This document shows, in pieces, positions 1 to 7,393 of a stretch of DNA of 11,846 nt. The notes under the pieces were generated by a model. It ran no database searches. It was given only the letters and a program-made list of their open reading frames with translations, and was not told where the DNA came from. This stretch comes from Candidatus Zixiibacteriota bacterium (GTDB lineage Bacteria > Zixibacteria > MSB-5A5 > GN15 > FEB-12), in NCBI GenBank assembly GCA_003641415.1, contig QNAG01000074.1:1-11846 (forward strand), written 5' to 3'. Every line of letters begins with the position of its first letter. The stretch's first letter is position 1. The position numbers and the translations under genes were made by a program.

Positions 1-362
1 CCACTATCTATCACCCCCCAATACATAGCATGTCTGCCCCAGCTATCCCAGATTTCCCATGAGACAGAGTCGGTCTCGGGGTAGTATTGCAAATAACCGG
101 AGTCGGCATAATTAATCAAAAACTTCGAGCCACGCATGGCAGTTCGCAAATACTGATGGGTGGAATCGAAGATAAATGTCCCCTCGCCTTCTATCTCAAC
201 CTCTATTTCGGTGACGGGAACAATAAAGAACCCCTCGCCTTCCCATTCCCCAACGAGATTCATAATATCAAAGTCGGCTTTATTCCCCCCAGTTTCTGAC
301 CTGACCTCAGGAAGAGTCAACACGAATAACACAAAGACTATCAATAACGGCCGCATAAACAT
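1..362 (-). CDS. Secreted DUF1579-like protein, 5' part only
   Basis: An open frame with no stop runs from an ATG at 362 to the left edge (120 codons visible), so the C-terminus is missing. It begins MFMRPLLIVFVLFVLTLPEV, a basic start and a hydrophobic core typical of a Sec signal peptide, with likely cleavage near residues 20-23 (VRS/E). The mature part opens with DFDIMNLVGEWEGEG, resembling the LVGxWxGEG start of DUF1579 and related lipocalin/nitrobindin-like barrels, followed by alternating beta-strand sequence (FFIVPVTEIEVEIEGEG) and a Trp/Tyr-rich stretch (LQYYPETDSVSWEIWDSW). A GGAGA (367-371) lies 4 nt before the ATG at 362; an ATG two codons later (354-356) is the alternative start. 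The gene is divergent from comM. That it is a real secreted protein is fairly secure; the family is a resemblance by eye, and no function is inferred. Confidence 0.8.
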   Translation of the reverse strand, partial: MFMRPLLIVFVLFVLTLPEVRSETGGNKADFDIMNLVGEWEGEGFFIVPVTEIEVEIEGEGTFIFDSTHQYLRTAMRGSKFLINYADSGYLQYYPETDSVSWEIWDSWGRHAMYWGVIDS

Positions 363-384
363 CAATTCTCCTTACATTTGAATA

Positions 385-414
385 AGAATACGAACTATCC
401 CTTATAAACGGCAA
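385..414 (-). promoter_or_regulatory. Weak candidate promoter for the secreted DUF1579-like gene
   Basis: On the minus strand TTGCCG (409-414) is followed after 18 nt by TATTCT (385-390), giving a predicted start about 16 nt before the ATG at 362. Both boxes match the sigma70 consensus at only four positions, so this is a weak call made mainly because the location is right. Confidence 0.25.
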
Positions 415-579
415 GATAGAAATGGTTGAGTCACAAGACACCTGATTTGTTGTTATGAAAGTGAGCCATGTACGTTCTGAAACATAGATAGCAGATTAAA
501 TATCTATATTCAAAAAATTATCTCCCCTAAACTTATACAGACAGTAGTTGTCAGTGGTCTGCGCGATACTGACTTCAGA

Positions 580-597
580 GACAGTAATGTTACTGTC
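580..597. promoter_or_regulatory. Candidate operator palindrome upstream of comM
   Basis: GACAGTAA (580-587), TG, then TTACTGTC (590-597) forms an exact 8-2-8 inverted repeat, the size of a dimeric repressor site. A second GACAGTA at 540-546 could also pair with TACTGTC (591-597), enclosing the 550-573 stem, so in RNA two exclusive foldings are possible. I do not recognise the sequence as the site of a known regulator. It could serve either divergent gene. Confidence 0.4.
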
Positions 598-630
598 ACA
601 GATTGGGTCTTATGCTCAATGCAGGAGAGT

Positions 631-655
631 GGAGGCCGCCATTTTGGCGGCCTCC
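631..655 (+). other. Perfect 10-bp GC-rich hairpin in the comM upstream region
   Basis: GGAGGCCGCC (631-640), a 5-nt ATTTT loop, and GGCGGCCTCC (646-655) pair perfectly over 10 bp. It is followed by CGGGGAATT, not a T-run, and on the other strand it is also not followed by T's, so it is not a canonical intrinsic terminator. It ends 54 nt before the comM ATG, far enough not to cover the ribosome-binding site. It may be a leader or mRNA-stabilising hairpin, or a dispersed palindromic repeat. Confidence 0.5.
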
Positions 656-709
656 CGGGGAATTGGGTATCGGAAATGAGTAGTATTTTTTTGAAAGGAA
701 ATAGTTATA

Positions 710-2248
710 ATGCTGTCAAAAATTTTCTCAGCATCAACGCTTGGAGTAAACGCTTATACAGTTGAAGTAGAGGCTGATATCCAGCAACAGTTACCAGCCT
801 TTGTAACGGTTGGACTTCCCGAGGGGGCGGTGCGTGAATCTAAAGAGCGTGTCACAGCCGCAATTAAGAATTCTGATTTAGTGTTTCCGTCCAAAAGAGT
901 TACGATCAATCTTGCTCCGGCGGATATAAAGAAAGAGGGTTCCGCCTTAGATTTGCCAATAGCAGTCGGAATTTTGGCTGCTACAGGACAGATTCTACGC
1001 GAGCGGTTCGACGAATATGTCATGCTTGGGGAGCTTTCACTTGATGGTACTCTCAGACCTATCCCAGGAGTACTTCCTATAGCTATGCATTTCCCGCCGA
1101 ATAACGGCATCAAGGGCATCATTGTCCCGCATGAGAATGCCAGAGAAGCTGCGATGGCTCAGAAAGTGCCTGTTTTCCCTGTGCGGTCTCTTAAGGAAAC
1201 AGTTCATTTTCTTGAGGATGAGAGCAGTCTGCGAGCATTTCAGGTTGATATAGATTCGGTCTTCAATGAAGCATTGAAGTACTCGGTTGATTTTTCCGAT
1301 GTCAAAGGTCAGGAATCAGCCAAGCGAGCTCTTGAAGTCTCTGCCGCTGGTGGCCACAACATTATAATGATTGGTCCCCCCGGGTCTGGGAAAACGATGC
1401 TGGCTCGGCGTATGCCCTCTATCTTGCCCGATCTGAGCATTGAAGAAGCTCTTGAGACTACTAAGATACACTCAGTCGCAGGTCGATTAGGAGCTAACTC
1501 CTCTTTAGTGGCTACGCGGCCTTTTCGATCGCCACATCATTCGATATCATATGCAGGTCTGATAGGTGGTGGTAAGATTCCAAAACCGGGGGAAGTATCG
1601 CTGGCACATCATGGAGTGTTGTTTCTTGATGAACTCCCTGAGTTCAAGAAGGATATTCTGGAAATGCTGCGCCAGCCGATGGAAGATAACGAAGTGACTA
1701 TCTCTCGTGCCGCCATTACGCTTACCTACCCAGCCAGCTTTATGCTTGTAGCTGCAATGAATCCGTGCCCATGCGGCTATTTTGGTGATCCTTCGCACAA
1801 TTGCAACTGTTCGGCAAGCGATATTCAGCGCTATATGTCACGCGTATCCGGTCCCCTGATGGACAGGATTGATATTCACATCACAGTTCCATCAGTGAAA
1901 TTCAAAGACCTTTCGTCGGATACACGGGGCGAGAAATCGGAAAGCATTCGTAGTCGAATAAATAGTGCCCGACAGCGACAACTTCACCGCTTCAAAAAAG
2001 AACCAAGTATTTTCTGCAATGCCCACATGGAATCGCGAGATATCAGAAAGTATTGCCATATCGATGATAAGTCACAATCGCTGTTGAACCTTGCCATCAC
2101 CAAACAGGGACTGTCGGCACGCGCTTATGATCGCATACTAAAAGTGTCGCGTACAATAGCTGATATAGCTGAGTCTGAGACCATTGACATGGGACATGTT
2201 GCGGAAGCTGTTCACTACAGGGCTCTCGATCGACAATTATGGTTGTAA
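710..2248 (+). CDS. comM: ComM/YifB family Mg-chelatase-like AAA+ ATPase
   Basis: This 512-residue protein matches the usual length of the YifB/ComM family. ComM is a hexameric helicase that promotes branch migration of incoming single strands during natural transformation; many family members sit in genomes with no demonstrated competence. The N-terminal ~170 residues, starting MLSKIFSASTLGVNAYTVEV, form the Lon-protease-like domain typical of the family. The ATPase core carries Walker A GPPGSGKT (222-229), Walker B VLFLDE (303-308), and the sensor region AMNPCPCG with cysteines at 353, 355, 365 and 367, spaced like a small zinc knuckle. The C-terminus (about 410-512) is the Mg-chelatase C-terminal helical domain with GLSARAYDRILKVSRTIAD. 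An AAAGGA about 10 nt upstream supports the start. All key motifs are intact. No dprA or other competence gene is adjacent, so the transformation role is by family only. Confidence 0.95.
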   Translation: MLSKIFSASTLGVNAYTVEVEADIQQQLPAFVTVGLPEGAVRESKERVTAAIKNSDLVFPSKRVTINLAPADIKKEGSALDLPIAVGILAATGQILRERFDEYVMLGELSLDGTLRPIPGVLPIAMHFPPNNGIKGIIVPHENAREAAMAQKVPVFPVRSLKETVHFLEDESSLRAFQVDIDSVFNEALKYSVDFSDVKGQESAKRALEVSAAGGHNIIMIGPPGSGKTMLARRMPSILPDLSIEEALETTKIHSVAGRLGANSSLVATRPFRSPHHSISYAGLIGGGKIPKPGEVSLAHHGVLFLDELPEFKKDILEMLRQPMEDNEVTISRAAITLTYPASFMLVAAMNPCPCGYFGDPSHNCNCSASDIQRYMSRVSGPLMDRIDIHITVPSVKFKDLSSDTRGEKSESIRSRINSARQRQLHRFKKEPSIFCNAHMESRDIRKYCHIDDKSQSLLNLAITKQGLSARAYDRILKVSRTIADIAESETIDMGHVAEAVHYRALDRQLWL

Positions 2249-2422
2249 TGTGGCTTTGGCGTATCGAGTGGGAAACGCCTGAAAAATCATTTTCCACGCT
2301 GAAAAAATGGCACTTCTGGGTGTTGATCGATAAACATAATCAGGCGAACGAATGAGAAACCTGACTATAAGACTAATCTGACAAACGCCAAAACTAACGC
2401 GGAACCGCTGAAAGGATCAGCA

Positions 2423-3664
2423 CTACGGAACTGTACGAACTATTTCCCGAAGATCGCTACCTGTTGGATATTGGTAAACCCGCAGGTCAAACTCCGAGAT
2501 TACAGCCAGGATATGATCGAATATATCACTCTGGATAGCTTCATAATTTGCCCATACCTGGTCATTGCTGAAGACATATATTTCAATGGGGATCCCATGT
2601 TCTCCGGGCGGAAGTTGTCGAACAAGGAAGGTCATATCCTTGTGTATTTTAGGATGGTTGCGCAGATAAGCAATGACATAGGCACGAAAGGTTCCAATGT
2701 TCGTCATATTGCGGCCGTTGACTAAAAATGAAGTATCTATGCCGTGCTCTTTATTGTGTTCGGCAATCTCTTTGCGTCGGGACCTGATGTACTCACTGAT
2801 AAGTTGGAACTTCTCGAACCTGTCAAGCATTTCCGATGTACAAAATTTCACACTGGTCATGTCAAGGCTGATGGAACGCTTGATGCGTCTTCCTCCGGAC
2901 TCGCTCATCCCTCGCCAGTTTTTAAAAGATTCGGAAATCAACGCATAAGCTGGAATTGTAGAAATTGTCTTGTCCCAGTTCTGTACTTTCACCGTGTTAA
3001 GGGTAACATCAACAACATCGCCATCAGCCCCGTATTTCGGCATTTCAATCCAGTCGCCTAAACGTACCATATCGTTGCCGGAAAGTTGAATGCTGGCCAC
3101 GAGACCGAGTATGGAGCCTTTGAAAATCAGCAGTAGTACGGCTGTCATGGCGCCCAAACCGCTGAGAATCGGCCATACTTGAATATTCATCATAGTTGCC
3201 AGCACAACAATACCAACACCTACTGCAGTTATCACTTTGACTATCTGAATGTAGCCTTTGATGGGCCGACTCTTGGACATTTCAAAGGTTCGATAAATGT
3301 CTGTCACTGCGCTCAGGAAAGCGTTAAAAGCCAGAAGTCCTGTCAAGATCATGTAAACTGTAGCAGCTCGTTGCAGCAAGTCTTGCAGTGGTGGGAACAA
3401 ATAGGCCGAGAAATATATCACTACCGCCGGTGCGATGTGTGATAATCGCGAGAATACTCTGCGTTCAAGGAGAACGTCATCCCACTGAGTTCGTGTTTTC
3501 CTGATAAAACGACTGACTGCCACGAGGACAATCTTTTTGGCGATAAAATTAGATACCCAAGCCAGAATGATTACACCAAGAGCTGTCCCTAACCAGCTAA
3601 GGTAACCAGCCCAATTCGAAGAAAGACCTGCATCGATCAACCAGTCTGCGAGATTCTTAACCAT
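2423..3664 (-). CDS. ybdG: MscS-family mechanosensitive channel, YbdG-like
   Basis: At 413 residues this is close in size to E. coli YbdG (MscM), a small-conductance MscS-superfamily channel of the inner membrane that opens under membrane tension and protects against mild hypo-osmotic shock. Five membrane segments are visible at about 21-43, 73-92, 102-122, 138-160 and 165-193; the last is the pore-lining helix. It runs into the MscS beta-domain (NDMVRLGDWIEMPKYGADGD, 197-216), with the family stretch VKVQNWDKTISTIPAYAL at 225-242. The motif RGMSESGGRRIKRSI (251-265) and the insert with NGRNMTNIGTFRAY (316-329) are YbdG-subfamily traits not present in MscS itself. The ATG at 3664 is preceded by a GGAAGGGATAGGG purine stretch. 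It is convergent with comM. The response regulator upstream on the same strand is probably a separate transcript because of the terminator at its end. Confidence 0.92.
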   Translation of the reverse strand: MVKNLADWLIDAGLSSNWAGYLSWLGTALGVIILAWVSNFIAKKIVLVAVSRFIRKTRTQWDDVLLERRVFSRLSHIAPAVVIYFSAYLFPPLQDLLQRAATVYMILTGLLAFNAFLSAVTDIYRTFEMSKSRPIKGYIQIVKVITAVGVGIVVLATMMNIQVWPILSGLGAMTAVLLLIFKGSILGLVASIQLSGNDMVRLGDWIEMPKYGADGDVVDVTLNTVKVQNWDKTISTIPAYALISESFKNWRGMSESGGRRIKRSISLDMTSVKFCTSEMLDRFEKFQLISEYIRSRRKEIAEHNKEHGIDTSFLVNGRNMTNIGTFRAYVIAYLRNHPKIHKDMTFLVRQLPPGEHGIPIEIYVFSNDQVWANYEAIQSDIFDHILAVISEFDLRVYQYPTGSDLREIVRTVP

Positions 3665-3770
3665 ATATCCCTATCCCTTCCAATTAAAAAAAATATATTT
3701 GGAAATCAAGAAGAGAGATAATCGGTTTTGAAACAACAAGTATTCTCAGAGATTGGATCAGTATGGTTGC

Positions 3771-4232
3771 TTAAAAAATCCCGGCCGCTGCCGGCATTGG
3801 TCGTGGGACTTCTGAAGTCAGGTACCAGTACATGTTTAGCTCTGTTAACTTAACAATAAAATCTTCAGTGTTAACCGGCTTAACAATATAACTGTTGGCG
3901 CCGTAACGATAAGCGGCGGCGATTTCGTGCTCATTAGCTGAACTGGTCAGTACAACGATAGGTATTCCTTTGGTTTTCTCATGCGCTCTAACATGCCTGA
4001 GAAATGTCAGCCCGCTCATACCGGGCAGATCGAGATCGAGCAGAATAAGATCAGGAAAGGGATGCTGGTCTCTATGGAATGATTGCAAATCTCCTTGCAG
4101 GTAATCAAGTCCAGACTCGGCATCGATAAATCTGATGACCCGACAGGGTAGTACGGCTTCTGCAGTTACCTCAGAAACCAGTTTAGCGTGATCGTCGTTG
4201 TCTTCAATATGTGCTATCAACATAGGATGCAT
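3771..4232 (-). CDS. Stand-alone CheY/Rcp1-like response regulator
   Basis: This 153-residue protein is a single receiver domain with no output domain. The acidic pocket is E10/D11, the phospho-acceptor is D66 in LILLDLDLPGMSG (62-74), the switch Thr is T96 (VVLTSS), and the conserved Lys is K118 in YIVKPV. An extra segment between helix 1 and the acceptor (about 45-60) and the wording of the core recall the Rcp1 group that works with phytochrome-like or hybrid kinases. No histidine kinase is in the window, so the partner is unknown. It presumably acts by protein-protein contact. The ATG at 4232 has AAGG 11 nt upstream; an ATG at codon 4 is a possible alternative. The last codons (PAAAGIF-stop) are written in a terminator hairpin, listed separately. 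Confidence 0.93.
   Translation of the reverse strand: MHPMLIAHIEDNDDHAKLVSEVTAEAVLPCRVIRFIDAESGLDYLQGDLQSFHRDQHPFPDLILLDLDLPGMSGLTFLRHVRAHEKTKGIPIVVLTSSANEHEIAAAYRYGANSYIVKPVNTEDFIVKLTELNMYWYLTSEVPRPMPAAAGIF
3773..3794 (-). terminator. Intrinsic terminator overlapping the response-regulator stop
   Basis: On the minus strand CCGGC (3794-3790), loop AGCG, GCCGG (3785-3781), then GA and TTTTTT form a short all-GC hairpin with a T-run. The hairpin and T-run encode the last residues of the response regulator and lead straight into its TAA. The stem is only 5 bp, so efficiency is uncertain. If active, it separates this gene from the downstream channel gene. Confidence 0.55.
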
Positions 4233-4809
4233 TTATTAATAAACCTTTCTATCTACGCGAGTCTTAATTTCATTATCGGCAATTGCTGTTTCCTTAATTT
4301 GTCCATAGGAGATACTGTTATGCACACAATGCCATGTTAGGCAACCACTTGCTTGTTATGGCAAGACATTGCTCAATTACTGGCCATCCCAAAAATTGTA
4401 GATTTCCTGGACACATTATAGGGCAATTTAAGCATCCCTGTTGAATTATAGATACTACCATTCAATCTGTCTTGATAAATCTGAAAAATCCTGAAGTTTT
4501 CGTGGAGCTAAATAATCCCATAGAACACAGAAAAACCATCATATTTTTTAGTTGTTCTTGAATTCCTATATTTACAATATTGAAACGAATTAAGGATAGA
4601 AGCTTTATGGAGGATTGTGCCTTGTAATGAAAAGTTGATACATACAAGGATTGATTATAGATGATAAAATTGGTTAATGACAGGAAGTCACAAGATTATA
4701 AGGAGGTTTGCTTATGGTGTAAAATCATCAAAGGGAATGTTAACCGATGCAGGTTTTTCGAGGGGCGAAAGAGAAAAAAACAATAAATTAAGATAGAGGA
4801 TAGAAGATT
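4233..4809. other. Long AT-rich divergent intergenic region
   Basis: This 577-nt gap separates the divergent response-regulator and barrel-protein genes. I see no credible coding sequence; stops are frequent in all frames, and the one 61-codon open frame on the minus strand (4462-4647) has no family resemblance and no good Shine-Dalgarno. It contains a weak inverted repeat (TTGAAT 4441-4446 with ATTCAA 4460-4465) and a strong ribosome-binding sequence in front of a two-codon frame at 4700-4722. No clear consensus promoter could be picked by eye, although one or two must exist for the flanking genes. Confidence 0.6.
4700..4722 (+). other. Strong Shine-Dalgarno in front of a two-codon frame
   Basis: AAGGAGG (4700-4706) is a near-perfect anti-16S complement, placed 7 nt before an ATG (4714-4716) that is followed by GTG and TAA. 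This gives a Met-Val-stop frame 87 nt upstream of the barrel-protein gene. It could be a minimal start-stop leader that parks ribosomes, the remnant of a decayed small gene, or chance. Nothing downstream continues in frame. Confidence 0.3.
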
Positions 4810-6042
4810 ATGAAGAAGACGTTAATTATCTCTTGTGCGATGTTGCTATTGATATCATCCGTTTCTTTTGCAGGCACCCGTGTGGAAACTATGGGCGACA
4901 ATAATACGGTACTGTTGGATGACAATAATATCTGGTTGTTCCCATCTCGCATCAATGATTACCCCAATCTGGCCACTGGTGAGTTTGGGTGGAATAGTAG
5001 TACTGAAGGTGAATTAACAAACTTTGGTATCAACTGGCAGTTTAACGAGGACAACCCCTTTGTTGTGGGAACATATTTCTCCGTGTTGCCCGCCGATGTT
5101 CCGCAGGATTTGTTTGGTTCCGATCTGGTACCATTTGATAGCAGTTTGCAGGACAACCGCCGAATAGACCTGCTGTATGGTCGTCAATTTGGGACCTACA
5201 ACTTTGGTTTTGGTTTGTCATTTCTTCATTCGAGCATGACTGCCGATGCTCCTGGAGATCAATCCAAAGAAGCGTTTGGTTACTATAGATTCTCCTTTGG
5301 ATTGACCCCGGATAACGGTATTTGGGACCTCGCAGCTGATATTGGTCTGGGCTCATGGACCGATGAAAACTACGAAGGTAAACCTGAAACGGAGTCGGAT
5401 GGTTTCAGCGATCTGGCTGTGCGGGGTCGGTATTTCTACCAGATGAATCCTACCTGCACATTCATTCCGCACGTTGGCCTGTCTTATAGCAAGCGCGGTA
5501 TTAAGAACAACGTTATAGATGAAGATCCCGTAACACATTTCACTGATGCGAGTGATCTTGATTACAGTTTGGAAAACAAGAGCACGGCGATGAACCTTGG
5601 AATGGGTCTCAACTATACTCCGGCCACGAATGTACTTGGAGTCATGGACTTCGGATTCATGTACTCCAAGCAAAAGCGCGAGGATGACACTACCGGTACT
5701 TTCATCCGACCGGCTGGTTTTGTTACTTATGGTGAAGAAGATCTAACAACCTGGTTCTTTCCGTATTTCAAGATTGGTCTTGATGCCGATATCTTCAAAT
5801 GGCTTGACCTCCGTATGGGTGCTACCAGCTATTGGACAAGCGAAAGCGATGAGATCGGTGTGGCCAAGTACAATGCTCGCTGGCCGGAAAATGAAACCTA
5901 TCTTGGTTTCGGTTTCCACTTCAATCGTTTGCACATCGACACCAAGACTGACCCAACTCTGTTTCTGCAGGGGTTGAACTTTATCAGCGGTGGAGATGAA
6001 CATATGAATTTTAAAATTTCAGCTACTTATGAGATGATGTAG
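4810..6042 (+). CDS. Predicted outer-membrane beta-barrel protein, unknown family
   Basis: The 410-residue product starts MKKTLIISCAMLLLISSVSFAG, a clear signal peptide with likely cleavage after SFA (residue 21). The mature N-terminus has a D/N-rich pair, GDNNTVLLDDNN (29-40), then IWLFPSRINDYPNL. The rest is a series of amphipathic, aromatic-rich strands with Gly-rich turns (RIDLLYGRQFGTYNFGFGLSFLHSS, then LDLRMGATSYWTS) and no long hydrophobic helix. It ends FKISATYEMM, strand-like as in barrel C-termini but without the classic terminal Phe. This supports a transport, porin-like or structural role in the outer membrane, but the substrate is unknown and I do not recognise a named family. 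An AGAGGA lies 9 nt upstream of the ATG. It is transcribed alone and ends in the strong terminator at 6062-6092. Confidence 0.85.
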   Translation: MKKTLIISCAMLLLISSVSFAGTRVETMGDNNTVLLDDNNIWLFPSRINDYPNLATGEFGWNSSTEGELTNFGINWQFNEDNPFVVGTYFSVLPADVPQDLFGSDLVPFDSSLQDNRRIDLLYGRQFGTYNFGFGLSFLHSSMTADAPGDQSKEAFGYYRFSFGLTPDNGIWDLAADIGLGSWTDENYEGKPETESDGFSDLAVRGRYFYQMNPTCTFIPHVGLSYSKRGIKNNVIDEDPVTHFTDASDLDYSLENKSTAMNLGMGLNYTPATNVLGVMDFGFMYSKQKREDDTTGTFIRPAGFVTYGEEDLTTWFFPYFKIGLDADIFKWLDLRMGATSYWTSESDEIGVAKYNARWPENETYLGFGFHFNRLHIDTKTDPTLFLQGLNFISGGDEHMNFKISATYEMM

Positions 6043-6061
6043 ACCTGTCTGAAAGTGACAT

Positions 6062-6092
6062 AAAAAAACCCGGCTTTATGGCCGGGTTTTTT
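6062..6092. terminator. Bidirectional intrinsic terminator
   Basis: An A7 tract, CCCGGC (6069-6074), a 6-nt loop, GCCGGG (6081-6086) and T6 give a GC-rich stem flanked by A and T runs. It therefore ends transcripts in both directions: that of the barrel protein (+), 19 nt after its stop, and that of the convergent dehydrogenase (-), whose stop is at 6121. Confidence 0.93.
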
Positions 6093-6120
6093 ATTCCTCA
6101 AAAATATACAAAGACAAAGT

Positions 6121-7260
6121 CTATTCCTTGATGGTTAAATTAATCTGTCTCTTTTTCAATTGCTGGATAAAAGCTGCGGGATTAACAATGACCTCTTGTG
6201 GTTTACAACCCCGAGCCGTTATCTGTCCATCTGCCGCCATCCATGCGATAATCGCCGCCGGAAAAGCTGTCATGCGCATCATTGAAGTAAGACCTGTTTT
6301 GTTGTCCTGACGATCCACAATCTCATAAACTATCGTCCGGTTAGTTCCGTCTTTTTCCCCCTCAAATATCAGCCGAACAAGGCTCATATCCGGTTCACCG
6401 AAACTGAGATTACGATTCAGAACCTCTTTGAAAACAGACCTCGGTTCTACTTCAACACTATTGACTCGCACTTTCTTGCGTGAAGCCATCCCTATTTCCA
6501 GCATTGGCTTAAACAGAGCGCAGTGCCCGGGATAGCGAATTGTTTTGTAATCGAGGAAGTCAATTTGGTCTTTATATGTGTCTGGAAGTGTGGAAGTGCC
6601 ACCGGAAGTATAGAAAGCTTCGAATTTTCCAAGTCCGTCAAACTCGAGCAATTCTACGGCGGTCATGGGGTTGACGGTTTTTTTGATACCGCCCTCGAGG
6701 ATTACACACGGCTCCCAGTACTCGTTGATAAGTCCCTCAGCTGAAAACAACATCTGGTAATTCAGAGGAGGACGTGGAGACTGCGGCAATCCACCTACTC
6801 GGATATTGACTGATGAGACTTTATCGAACCGTGCAACGCCGTCAGCTACCAGTACTGCTACCATCCCTGGCGCCAGCCCACAATCGGGCACTATTATCAC
6901 GCCGGCCTTTTCAGCTTCGTCATTCATTTCAAGCTGGCTAAGCACGGTATCATTGTTACCGCCCAGATCGACAAGGTGGCATTTGGCTTTAATAGCGGCA
7001 CGGGTTAAGCCAGGATTGAATTTGTAAGTTACACACGAAACCGCAGCATCGTAATCAGCCAGTATCGCAGCAACAGCATCTTCATCGCCGGCATCAAGTC
7101 CACCACAAACTTCACGGCCATTACCATAGGTCGCACCTATCTGTGCTGCTAGTTCGGTGTCAATATCATAGATTCCAACTTTCTCTACGTCATCAATTCG
7201 CGCCAGATCAAATATGGCTGCTCGTCCCATCAACCCGGCGCCTATAACTGCTATTCTCAT
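6121..7260 (-). CDS. Saccharopine/lysine dehydrogenase-like oxidoreductase
   Basis: This 379-residue protein has an N-terminal Rossmann fold with GAGLMG (7-12). The acidic end of strand 2 (YDID, D32/D34) predicts NAD rather than NADP. CVTYKFNPGL (76-85) and VPDCGLAPG (124-132) are typical of the saccharopine dehydrogenase superfamily, and the C-terminal domain carries the family signature IRYPGH (241-246). The length and single-enzyme form fit lysine 6-dehydrogenase or a saccharopine-reductase relative rather than the fused eukaryotic enzyme. Candidate reactions are oxidative deamination of lysine or reductive coupling of an amino acid with a keto acid; the substrate cannot be told from sequence. 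A strong AGGAGGA (7271-7277) lies 10 nt before the ATG. The gene lies 133 nt downstream of the VWA gene on the same strand with no terminator seen between them. No lysine-pathway gene is nearby. Confidence 0.88.
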   Translation of the reverse strand: MRIAVIGAGLMGRAAIFDLARIDDVEKVGIYDIDTELAAQIGATYGNGREVCGGLDAGDEDAVAAILADYDAAVSCVTYKFNPGLTRAAIKAKCHLVDLGGNNDTVLSQLEMNDEAEKAGVIIVPDCGLAPGMVAVLVADGVARFDKVSSVNIRVGGLPQSPRPPLNYQMLFSAEGLINEYWEPCVILEGGIKKTVNPMTAVELLEFDGLGKFEAFYTSGGTSTLPDTYKDQIDFLDYKTIRYPGHCALFKPMLEIGMASRKKVRVNSVEVEPRSVFKEVLNRNLSFGEPDMSLVRLIFEGEKDGTNRTIVYEIVDRQDNKTGLTSMMRMTAFPAAIIAWMAADGQITARGCKPQEVIVNPAAFIQQLKKRQINLTIKE

Positions 7261-7393
7261 AAAGCCTTATTCCTCCTGTAAAATATGGAACACAATATAT
7301 ATCGCCCAAAGGTTATAGCAAGATAGTTTACGGCAATTACCTCGGATAGAAATGAATATAATTATTGAATTCTACAGAAGAAACCCTTTGCTC

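Larger units (their letters stand above)
363..709. other. Divergent intergenic region with several inverted repeats
   Basis: This 347-nt stretch separates the divergently transcribed secreted-protein gene and comM, and I see no credible gene in it. It holds an AT-rich inverted repeat (ATAGATA 484-490 with TATCTAT 501-507), a 6-bp stem (GTCAGT 550-555 with ACTGAC 568-573), an 8-2-8 palindrome at 580-597 and a GC-rich hairpin at 631-655, the last two listed separately. The comM Shine-Dalgarno (AAAGGA, near 694-699) is at its right end. I found no convincing sigma70 promoter for comM by eye. Confidence 0.6.

Noticed and set aside
87..381. Two overlapping plus-strand open frames of 70-73 codons
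   Set aside because: They lie opposite the secreted-protein gene, which has a signal peptide, a Shine-Dalgarno and a family-like motif; the plus frames have none of these.
2258..2279. GGCGT/ACGCC stem after comM as a terminator
   Set aside because: Only 5 bp with a 12-nt loop and no T-run; no convincing terminator was found in the 2249-2422 convergent gap.
4462..4647. 61-codon minus-strand frame in the large gap
   Set aside because: No Shine-Dalgarno, no recognisable motif, and AT-rich composition in which such a frame is expected by chance.
4660..4765. Possible cyclic-di-GMP (GEMM) riboswitch, because of a TTAACCGATG stretch
   Set aside because: The conserved GCAAAGCC core and the paired helices of that class are absent.
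5042..5673. Long minus-strand frames of about 105 codons inside the barrel-protein gene
   Set aside because: They are antisense to a protein with a signal peptide and strand pattern, and have no family resemblance.
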